Assembly (NCBI GenBank): GCA_900320485.1 | Contig: ONSO01000005.1 | Span: 1-41,501 of the forward strand | Source: an uncultured Lachnospiraceae bacterium | Lineage (GTDB): Bacteria; Bacillota; Clostridia; Lachnospirales; Lachnospiraceae | Reading direction: 5' to 3' | Length of the DNA stretch: 41,501 nucleotides | Shown: positions 23,507-30,020 of the stretch, one piece after another | How positions within the stretch are numbered: position 1 is the first letter of the stretch | How the letters are laid out: every line of letters starts with the position of its first letter | Made by a program: the position numbers and the translations under genes | Notes under the pieces: generated by a model | What the model saw: the letters and a program-made list of their open reading frames with translations, nothing else | Told to the model about the DNA's origin: nothing | Database searches by the model: none

Positions 23507-24475
23507 ATGGTATTGGTGATATATCTTGTAATAATGAATTTGCTGGCCTTTGTGGTGTATGGCGTGGATAAGCAAAAGGCCCGGAAGCATGAGTGGCGCG
23601 TGCCTGAGGCAACGCTCATACTTCTTGCCGTTTTGGGAGGAAGCTTTGGAGCGGGGCTTGGCATGCTGTGCTGGCATCATAAGACGCGGAAACCGAAGTT
23701 TACCGTTACGGTGCCGGTTTTTGTTGCCTTGTGGGCGGTTTTTTGCGGGTTTTGCCTGTACCAGAATTATCATTTGACGGTGACGGAATATGAAGCAAAG
23801 ATCGGGCTTGGGCATGAGATGACCATTGTACAGATTTCCGACCTGCACAATCAGTTTTTTGGCTTTGGCGAGTCGGCGCTGCTTCGGAAGATTGCTGAAG
23901 AAGAGCCTGATTTGATCGTTGTCACGGGAGACGTTTTGGATTCCTTCCACGTTTCCTACAAGATCGCGGAGGATTTCTTTGCGGGTGCAGTGAAGATCTG
24001 TCCGGTGTATTATATTACCGGCAATCATGAGGTACGCCTTGATCAGGAGAAGTTTGGGGAGTTCCTAGATGGGATCAGGGAGATGGGCGTTATATTTTTG
24101 GATGATGCTTATGAAGACAAGGGAGAGTACGTTCTGGCGGGCATTGCGGATGCCTCCCTGCCGGCGTTTCATGCGTATGGAGCCTTTGAGGAGGAAAAGC
24201 CGGTCATCCTTTTGGCACATGAGCCGGGCTACGTGGCTTTATATCAAAGGCTCCGGGCGGATCTTGTCCTCACGGGCCACGTGCATGGGGGACAGATCAT
24301 CCTCCCCGGAAAGGGAGGACTGCTGTCCCCGGAGATCAGCTTTTTCCCGGAGTATTACGAGGGAATCCATGATATCAATGGCATGAAAATGGTAGTAAGC
24401 AGAGGACTTGGCAACAGCGTTTTGCCCGTCAGGATCAATAACTATCCGGAGATCGTCGTGATCAAGGTGCGGTAA
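23507..24475 (+). CDS. DUF1294-metallophosphoesterase fusion
   Basis: 322 residues in two parts. Residues 1-90 form a DUF1294-like membrane module (YGVDKQKARKHEWRVPEATLILLAVLGGSFGAGLGMLCWHHKTRKPKF is its typical core) with a third helix near 73-87. Residues 100-322 are a calcineurin-like phosphoesterase of the YkuE/YaeI kind with complete metal motifs: DLHNQ, GDVLD, GNHE, LAHEP and GHVHGGQ. These two modules are usually separate proteins. The enzyme would act at the membrane, and YkuE/YaeI relatives hydrolyse lipid-linked or UDP-diacylglucosamine-type substrates, so a lipid substrate is plausible. AGGAAG precedes ATG 23507. It converges on the GH5 gene. Confidence 0.88.
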   Translation: MVLVIYLVIMNLLAFVVYGVDKQKARKHEWRVPEATLILLAVLGGSFGAGLGMLCWHHKTRKPKFTVTVPVFVALWAVFCGFCLYQNYHLTVTEYEAKIGLGHEMTIVQISDLHNQFFGFGESALLRKIAEEEPDLIVVTGDVLDSFHVSYKIAEDFFAGAVKICPVYYITGNHEVRLDQEKFGEFLDGIREMGVIFLDDAYEDKGEYVLAGIADASLPAFHAYGAFEEEKPVILLAHEPGYVALYQRLRADLVLTGHVHGGQIILPGKGGLLSPEISFFPEYYEGIHDINGMKMVVSRGLGNSVLPVRINNYPEIVVIKVR

Positions 24476-24486
24476 GCGTTAGGGGA

Positions 24487-26706
24487 TTATCTTCCCTTGG
24501 CATCCTTTAAGGAAATGCCGCCCTCGCCCAGCGGGATCTCGTGATCCAGGCCGACAAATTTACCGCCTTCCTGCCAGAGCACTTCTTTGACAAACTCATA
24601 TTTTTCCTTGTCCCAGGTAGTAAAGTCATCCAAAAGGAGTCCGCCGGTGTCGCCGGAATTGGCATTTAGGCACCAGAAGGTGTGGTTTAAGTGATAGGTG
24701 GCAATGAGCTTTCTCATGCAGGTCATCCATTTGAGGTTTGGCTCTTTCATGAAGCCGCCCCATTCGCCGATGAGAAGCGGTGCGGTGTTGTCCTCGTAAA
24801 TGTAAAACCAGTTGTCATGCCAACAGTCCTTCATGAGGGAATTGTAGTCATAGCTTCCCTTGAACCAGGGCTGTTCGTAAACGGTGGGGCCGTAGTCGTG
24901 AGGAGAGTAGACCAGCTTGTCCTGATACTTGCCAAGATCGATGGGATAATCCTTTACGGCGCGCAGGTTGCCTCCCCACCAGTTGAAGTAGTAATCCTTG
25001 TCATTTTTGGAGGAGTAGTCTCCCTTGGAATTCTTGGGGTAGATCTCCGTGCCCTCTACCATGATCAGAACGTTCGGGTTTTTCGCCAATACCTTCGCGG
25101 CAGCAGTCTCTGCCACGTATTTCCAGTTGTTTGCCTTTTTCGAATCATTCCAGATCGCGGCTCCGTCGCCCTCGTAAGGCTTTCCGTGAGGCTCGTTTTT
25201 AAGGTCGTAGGCGATGATGGTATCGTTGTTTTTGTAGCGCGCTGCCATCCATTCCAGAGCAGCGTAGTAATCCTCGGTCTTGACCTTGTCCGTGTACCAG
25301 AGGTTTACGTTATGGCCGGCGGCATTGGTCTCCGCGGAGTGAATGTCGATCATGACCTTGATGCCGGAGCCTTCCGCAAGAGTCAGGAAGTAGTCGAAGA
25401 TCTCCAGAGAGTTCATCTTGGTCATGGCTGCGTTGTAAGCCTGATTGAAGTTTGCCTGCGGGTATTTTCCGGCGGCCCATTCGTTTATCAGCTGGGCGCT
25501 CATGGGGACGCGGATCAGGTTAAAGCCGTGGTCGGCAATGGCTTTCACCGTGGGCTCCATTTTGGAATTCCAAAGGCCGTCAAAGACGTTGGTCCCGGTG
25601 TTGTATCCAAACCAGTTGACGCCGGTGAGCCATACCTCTTTGCCATCCTTGTCGAGGATCCTGCGGCCGTCGGTATGAAGCCAGTCATCGCCCTGCTTTG
25701 CACTTTCTGCGCGCTTTAGCATGGCCTCCACGTCAGCCGCGTTGCCTTGCCCGTTTGGATCTTGATCTCCCTTTTGGGAATTTCCACCCTGATTGTTGAT
25801 GGAATCCTGATTTACGGAGCCGTTTTTGATGGCACATTCCATGCCGTTTAGCGTGGCTTTAGTGATCTTTAAGTCGGATTTTGTGCCGAGATTGCAACCG
25901 AGATAGACGGCGCCATCGGGAAAAATCTCGGAATTATGAGTTTCCGGCGTGATGGTCAGGGTGTCGCCCTTGATCTCATAGGTTCCGTTCCATCCGCTGA
26001 CGCTCTTAAGGCCTTCAACGGTAAGTATGAGAGTCCAGTCGGAGATGGCGTCCTTGGTCTGATTGGCAAGGGCCAGATCCAGCGTGCGCATTTTTGCGCC
26101 GCCCTCCTCCCAGGTATTGGCCTCAGAGTAGGTCAGCACGTAAGCGGCATTTTTTGCGGGATCGTCCTGGTCGTCATCAGTCTTGTTGGCGTCGGCGTCC
26201 TTGTCGTTTTCGTCGTCGCTTTTGTTTTGGCTGCCGTTTTCGCTGTTGTTTTCGTTTTGGTCGCCGGAATCGACGCCGTCTTTGTTTTGATCGTCTTTGG
26301 CGTTTTGGTTTTGATCGTTGTTGTCTTTGCTCTGATCGTTGTTGGCGCCCTTGTCGTTTTCGTCGTCGCTTTTGCCCTTGCCGTCAGAGTCTTTGTCGCC
26401 TGCGGCGTTTTTGTCGCGTGCATCGTTGCCGTCTTCGCCTGCGTTCCGGGAGCCGGAGACTGCCTGCCCGGCGTCAGTGCCTTTGTCGCCGGAAGGCCAA
26501 AAGACCTTTACGCCTAAGATCACGACGACGATGGCAAGAACCACCACGGCGATCTTCCAGCCGAGTGCGGAACTTGTGCCCTTTTCTTTTTGGGAAGCGT
26601 TGCCTGGCGTTTTGCCGGTTGTTTCCGTTTCGTTGATTTTTTTAGCAGTATCGTTGGAGAGGGTTTTGTTGGTATCTCTGTTTGTATCTCTGTTTGTATC
26701 TTCCAT
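24487..26706 (-). CDS. Membrane-anchored CBM-GH5 cellulase
   Basis: 739 residues: a cytoplasmic tail with NRDTNRDTN repeats, one transmembrane helix (about 50-70), a long Asp/Asn/Lys/Gln-rich linker (about 80-185), a carbohydrate-binding module resembling CBM2 (about 187-290, with ISDWTLILTVEG and SGWNGTYEI), a second linker, and a GH5 domain (about 340-720). GH5 motifs: GVNWFGYNTGTNVFDGLW, GFNLIRVPMS, IAYDLKNEPHG with the acid/base Glu505, YSPHDYGPTVY and LLIGEWGGF with the nucleophile Glu648. It should hydrolyse beta-1,4-glucan while staying attached to the cell. AGGAAA lies at a good distance before the ATG. The 5' side holds two repeat arrays (26728-27401) where its promoter must lie. Confidence 0.93.
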   Translation of the reverse strand: MEDTNRDTNRDTNKTLSNDTAKKINETETTGKTPGNASQKEKGTSSALGWKIAVVVLAIVVVILGVKVFWPSGDKGTDAGQAVSGSRNAGEDGNDARDKNAAGDKDSDGKGKSDDENDKGANNDQSKDNNDQNQNAKDDQNKDGVDSGDQNENNSENGSQNKSDDENDKDADANKTDDDQDDPAKNAAYVLTYSEANTWEEGGAKMRTLDLALANQTKDAISDWTLILTVEGLKSVSGWNGTYEIKGDTLTITPETHNSEIFPDGAVYLGCNLGTKSDLKITKATLNGMECAIKNGSVNQDSINNQGGNSQKGDQDPNGQGNAADVEAMLKRAESAKQGDDWLHTDGRRILDKDGKEVWLTGVNWFGYNTGTNVFDGLWNSKMEPTVKAIADHGFNLIRVPMSAQLINEWAAGKYPQANFNQAYNAAMTKMNSLEIFDYFLTLAEGSGIKVMIDIHSAETNAAGHNVNLWYTDKVKTEDYYAALEWMAARYKNNDTIIAYDLKNEPHGKPYEGDGAAIWNDSKKANNWKYVAETAAAKVLAKNPNVLIMVEGTEIYPKNSKGDYSSKNDKDYYFNWWGGNLRAVKDYPIDLGKYQDKLVYSPHDYGPTVYEQPWFKGSYDYNSLMKDCWHDNWFYIYEDNTAPLLIGEWGGFMKEPNLKWMTCMRKLIATYHLNHTFWCLNANSGDTGGLLLDDFTTWDKEKYEFVKEVLWQEGGKFVGLDHEIPLGEGGISLKDAKGR

Positions 26707-26727
26707 GATTTTATTTCCTGTGTGCTT

Positions 26728-26934
26728 TCTTAATGGTTTACTGAGATTTATTGGTTTGCTCAGATTTAATGGCTTTACTGAGATTTAATGGCTTTACTCA
26801 GATTTAATGGCTTTACTGAGATTTATTGGCTTTACTCAGATTTAATGGCTTTACTGAGATTTATTGGCTTTTCTCAGATGTATTGGCCTTACTGAGATTT
26901 ATTGGCGTTGCTCAGATTTAATGGTTTTACGCGG
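26728..26934. repeat. Array of eleven 19-bp units with alternating CTGAG/CTCAG ends
   Basis: Units have the consensus ATTTAWTGGCTTTACTSAG, with starts 18-19 bp apart. The S base alternates strictly: units 1-10 end CTGAG, CTCAG, CTGAG, CTCAG and so on, and the eleventh (CGCGG) has decayed. CTGAG and CTCAG are reverse complements, so the true repeat is 38 bp and each neighbour pair can form a 5-bp stem with a 14-base loop. The array begins 22 bp upstream of the GH5 start codon and would lie in its 5' leader if the promoter is further upstream. No function is known to me. Confidence 0.9.
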
Positions 26935-26984
26935 ATTCATGAATGGCGTTTTTGAGCGCAGAGGGCTGTTCCGCTTGGAAATTA

Positions 26985-27401
26985 TTACCGCACATTCTTG
27001 GAAAAACAAGTAAATGGAGGTGGTGACAATTTCTGCGTTGGAACAATTACCGCACATTCTTGGAAAATCAAGTAAATGGAGGTAGATGAAAAACTCTGTT
27101 TTGGAGAAATTACCGCATTTTCTTCGCTAAGGGGAAAATGGACGGTAGGGCTACCGGACTGATCTGCAGGGGATTACCGTAATATTTGCGATAATTCAAA
27201 TTGGACGGTAGTAATTAAGAAAAAAGTTTTCATGGACTACCGCAAGAGTAAGGCATGGGCAGATTATGACGGTAAAAGAAAAAAACAGGTTTGTCCGGGT
27301 TACCGTAAAATTACTCAAAAACAGGAATGAAACGGTAATATTTCAAAATTGATTTTTCAGAACTACCGCAATGTTTGTACGTAAATTCATAATGACGGTA
27401 A
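26985..27401. repeat. Seven 63-bp units forming a helically phased TACCG/CGGTA array
   Basis: Seven units start YTACCG at 26985, 27047, 27110, 27174, 27237, 27300 and 27363 (spacing 62, 63, 64, 63, 63, 63). In each, the inverse element (CGGTA, or AGGTR in units 1-2) follows 32 bp later (31 in unit 4). The 14 half-sites thus alternate strand at 30-32 bp intervals, mean 410/13 = 31.5 bp, three turns of B-DNA. Units 1 and 2 are near-identical; in units 3-7 the DNA between half-sites is unrelated, so the half-sites are what is conserved. The array lies between the cyclophilin terminator and the GH5 gene, with no ORF. A weak minus-strand promoter (TTGTTT 27004-27009, TAATAA at 26982-26987) lies in unit 1. 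It looks like a multi-site protein-binding array. Confidence 0.88.
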
Positions 27402-27408
27402 TTTGGGA

Positions 27409-27437
27409 AAACCGGGAAACGTAAGTCTCCCGGCTTT
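27409..27437 (-). terminator. Intrinsic terminator after the cyclophilin gene
   Basis: On the minus strand, AAGCCGGGAGA pairs with TCCCGGTT around CTTACGTT and is followed by TTTCCC. It ends right at the border of the TACCG array. Confidence 0.7.
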
Positions 27438-27487
27438 AGTGTTTTCGCTTTTGAAATTGTCAAAATGGCGCCTGCGGCAAAGAAGAG

Positions 27488-28015
27488 TTACCTTCTGCCG
27501 GACTTTTCAGGCTCGGGATAGGTTTCGCCAAAGGTCTCCACCGTTACGGACTCCATTACCTGATCTTCCAGGGGACGATCACGGAAGTCGGTTGCAGTCT
27601 CGGCGATCTTGTTTACCACGTCCATGCCTTCAATGACTTTTCCGAACGCGGCATATTGACCATCCAGGTGGGGGCTGGTCTGATGCATGACAAAGAACTG
27701 ACTTCCGGCGGAGTTGGGCATCATGGAGCGTGCCATGGAAAGAACGCCGGGAGTGTGCTTTAAGTCATTCTTGAAACCATTGTCGGAGAACTCGCCCTTG
27801 ATGCTGTAGCCGGGGCCGCCCATTCCGGTGCCGTCGGGACAGCCTCCCTGGATCATAAAGCCGCGGATCACGCGGTGGAAGATCAGGCCGTTGTAGAAGC
27901 CCTTGCTTACCAGACTTACAAAGTTGTTAACGGTGTTTGGAGCGATTTCTGGGTAAAGCTCTGCCTTAAAAACGGAGCCATCCTTCATTGTAAAGGTTAC
28001 AATAGGGTTTGACAT
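27488..28015 (-). CDS. Cyclophilin-type peptidyl-prolyl isomerase
   Basis: Speeds cis-trans isomerisation of peptide bonds before proline. 175 residues, the usual length for bacterial cytoplasmic cyclophilins. Active-site blocks are complete: FHRVIRGFMIQGGCP with the catalytic Arg, GSQFFVMH, and HLDGQYAAFGKVIEGMDVV. No signal peptide is present, so it acts in the cytoplasm. GTG 28030 is in frame, but GAGG lies 7 bases before ATG 28015, which gives the normal MSNPIVTF start. It is monocistronic. Confidence 0.95.
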   Translation of the reverse strand: MSNPIVTFTMKDGSVFKAELYPEIAPNTVNNFVSLVSKGFYNGLIFHRVIRGFMIQGGCPDGTGMGGPGYSIKGEFSDNGFKNDLKHTPGVLSMARSMMPNSAGSQFFVMHQTSPHLDGQYAAFGKVIEGMDVVNKIAETATDFRDRPLEDQVMESVTVETFGETYPEPEKSGRR

Positions 28016-28052
28016 GATCAAATTCCTCACTTTCTTGGGTTATATAGAGTTT

Positions 28053-28075
28053 GTTTTGCTTTTCCGGAGCAAAAC
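28053..28075. other. Hairpin between divergent cyclophilin and acetyltransferase genes
   Basis: GTTTTGCT (28053-28060) and AGCAAAAC (28068-28075) are an exact inverted repeat with a 7-base loop, in the 117-bp gap holding both promoters. It may be an operator or a leader structure of the minus-strand cyclophilin mRNA. Confidence 0.5.
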
Positions 28076-28132
28076 GGTTATACTTATTCTAGCTTAAAAC
28101 TTGATTCCCGTAAAGAGGAAAGGGCAAAGGAA

Positions 28133-29095
28133 ATGTTTTATTTAAACACGATCATGCTGGATTGTGCAGATGAGACGATCACTCCGGCGTGGGAAGACCA
28201 GATCCAAAGGGCAGGGATGAAGCTTATGCGGCGATCAGGAGAAACCTGCCGTGAGGAGGAAACCGTGGCGCGAGGCGGGGCTTGCGAAAAAGAAGCCGTG
28301 GCGCGAGGCGGGGCTTGCGAGAAAGAAGCCGGAGCGCGGGATGGGGCTTGCATGGATTCAGCCGGCGTGCTTTGGATCACGGAAGATGAGGGGCGGGCAA
28401 AAGAGTCCGCACGTCGAGGCTGGCCGGTTTTAGGGATTCTTAAGGGAGTGGATGATGAGCGGACGTTTTACGGCGTGCCTTATTTGTGTATGAACCTTAC
28501 GGAATTGGAACCGGAGTTTCTGGAAGGGGTCTACCGCAGACAGGCGCGGATTCCTTGGGATGTCTTGGAGACTGAGCGGTGCCTTGTGCGGGAAACCGAT
28601 GCAAGGGATGCCGGAGAGCTTTATGAGATTTATGCAGATCCATCCGTTACGGACTATATGGAGGGCCTTCCGGAGGATCCCAATGCTTTCAAGGCCTGGC
28701 TGGAGGACTACGCGAAGAATGTCTACGGACTATTGGGATATGGAATCTGGACGATCTGCCTTAAGGGGGAGAGGCCGGAGGAAATTGAGCAGCAGTCAAG
28801 CGGGGCAAGGGATGGCAGGATCATTGGTCGCGCGGGCCTGTCCGTTCGGGAAGGCTATGAGGATCTGGAGCTAGGTTTTTTGATCGGAAAGCCTTGGCAG
28901 GGGCAGGGGCTGGCCTGCGAGGTCTGCAGCGCCATTTTGGATCATGCGCGGCAGTTGGGGGCGGAAAGGGTCATTGCTTTTGCGCGCCCGGGAAATGAAG
29001 CTTCCGTGCGACTTCTTAGTAAGCTGGGGTTTCGGAAGGAGCGAGTGGCGGAAGTGGATGGAGAGCCTTGCTTTTTATTTGGCAGGCAACTTTAA
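28133..29095 (+). CDS. GNAT-family N-acetyltransferase with extra N-terminal part
   Basis: 320 residues. The C-terminal 180 residues are a GNAT domain of the RimJ/RimL kind: ETERCLVRETDARDAGELYEIYADPSVTDYMEG at its start, LELGFLIGKPWQGQGLACEV as the acetyl-CoA loop and NEASVRLLSKLGFRKE at its end. The first 140 residues are not a known domain to me; they include a tandem 11-residue repeat (ARGGACEKEAV, ARGGACEKEAG, ARDGAC) encoded by 33-bp DNA repeats, and a GVDDERTFYGVPYLCMNLTELE part found ahead of some GNAT domains. AGGAA precedes the start. The substrate is not predictable. Confidence 0.87.
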   Translation: MFYLNTIMLDCADETITPAWEDQIQRAGMKLMRRSGETCREEETVARGGACEKEAVARGGACEKEAGARDGACMDSAGVLWITEDEGRAKESARRGWPVLGILKGVDDERTFYGVPYLCMNLTELEPEFLEGVYRRQARIPWDVLETERCLVRETDARDAGELYEIYADPSVTDYMEGLPEDPNAFKAWLEDYAKNVYGLLGYGIWTICLKGERPEEIEQQSSGARDGRIIGRAGLSVREGYEDLELGFLIGKPWQGQGLACEVCSAILDHARQLGAERVIAFARPGNEASVRLLSKLGFRKERVAEVDGEPCFLFGRQL

Positions 29096-29097
29096 AT

Positions 29098-29319
29098 GTG
29101 CCATTGGGGACGGTTCTCTCTGGCACAAACGTGCCAAGGCGAACCGTCCCCGGTGGCACAAGGCACAAACGTGCCAAGGAGAACCGTCCCCGGTGGCACA
29201 AGGCACAAACGTGCCAAGGCGAACCGTCCCCGGTGGCACATGGTACAAACGTGCCAGGGAGAACCGTCCCCGGTGGCACAAGGCACAAACGTGCCAGGGA
29301 GAACCGTCCCCGGTGGCAC
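29098..29319. repeat. Palindromic 40-bp repeats, five in one direction and one reversed
   Basis: Five units start GTGCCA at 29131, 29171, 29211, 29251 and 29291, exactly 40 bp apart. Each reads GTGCCAAGGMGAACCGTCCC and ends CGGTGGCAC, so each has GTGCCA/TGGCAC inverted ends. A sixth copy at 29098-29126 lies in the other direction (GTGCCATTGGGGACGGTTC). Elements of the GGGGACGGTTC kind are scattered between genes in many Clostridia. The apparent reading frames through them are artefacts. They fill the gap between the acetyltransferase and the next gene. Confidence 0.9.
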
Positions 29320-29332
29320 GAAAGGAGAGGGT

Positions 29333-30019
29333 ATGGCAGGTACGGTAATGCATTTGGTGATCGCGGATCGGTTGTTGGAGGCGCTGGGAGTGAAGAATCC
29401 GGGATATTTTTATTGTGGGAATCTGGCGCCGGATGCCATCATGTCAAAAAAAGGTTACGTAAGGGAAATGAAGCGCCACACGCATTTTAAGGATGGAATC
29501 CGGCTGCATGAGTTTCGCATTCCTGAGAACAGGAAGATCTATGAGGCGAGGCTTCAGAAGTTTGTGGAGGGCCTTGTAAAAAAGCCTTCGGCGCATCAGG
29601 AGATCTATTTTGGATATCTGACGCACATGCTTGTCGACGAATTGTATCTTTTGGAATTTCGGGATCATTTTATTGACGGGCTTGTGGCGCAGGGGAAGGA
29701 ACCCACGGACGAAGCGTTTATTGAGCTGTTTACCAAGGACGTGGATCAGATCGATTGGTATTTGGCTAAGAACTACGGTTTTCGCCATCCCATGCCGGAG
29801 GCATTAATGCTGAAAGAGGAGTATGATATCCCGGGGCTTGTTGGTTACGAAGAGCTTCTTTCCAGCAAGGAATTCATCATCAAAAAGAATTTTTTGACAA
29901 GCCATCCGAAGGAATCCTTAAACGTAATGACCATGGAGCAAAATGAAGCATTTATGGATCTTTGCGTCAGGGATATTCCGCGGATCCTTCGGGAGAGATA
30001 TGGCTTGGTACCGGGATGA
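29333..30019 (+). CDS. Zinc-dependent phospholipase C-like protein
   Basis: 228 residues of the zinc-dependent phospholipase C/S1-P1 nuclease superfamily form common in Firmicutes: MAGTVMHLVIADRLL with the first His, YFYCGNLAPDAI, KRHTHFKDG and YFGYLTHMLVDELY, which together give the His/Asp metal ligands. There is no signal peptide, so it is cytoplasmic, unlike secreted phospholipases. The frame is open into the 40-bp repeats, but AAAGGAGAGG directly before ATG 29333 and the match starting there fix the start. The reaction of this subfamily is not known to me. It converges on the VanZ-like gene with one base between stops. Confidence 0.85.
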   Translation: MAGTVMHLVIADRLLEALGVKNPGYFYCGNLAPDAIMSKKGYVREMKRHTHFKDGIRLHEFRIPENRKIYEARLQKFVEGLVKKPSAHQEIYFGYLTHMLVDELYLLEFRDHFIDGLVAQGKEPTDEAFIELFTKDVDQIDWYLAKNYGFRHPMPEALMLKEEYDIPGLVGYEELLSSKEFIIKKNFLTSHPKESLNVMTMEQNEAFMDLCVRDIPRILRERYGLVPG

Positions 30020-30020
30020 T

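Noticed and set aside
24691..26788. Long plus-strand frames inside the GH5 gene
   Set aside because: They mirror the low-complexity Asp/Asn/Lys linker and the GH5 domain on the coding strand and have no start signals.
26985..27401. CRISPR array
   Set aside because: Spacing is regular, but the conserved parts are only 5-7-bp half-sites in alternating directions, units 1-2 repeat their inner DNA, and no cas genes are near.
29075..29353. Several ORFs through the 40-bp repeats
   Set aside because: All derive from a repeat with unit length not divisible by three and open frames by composition; no ribosome sites.
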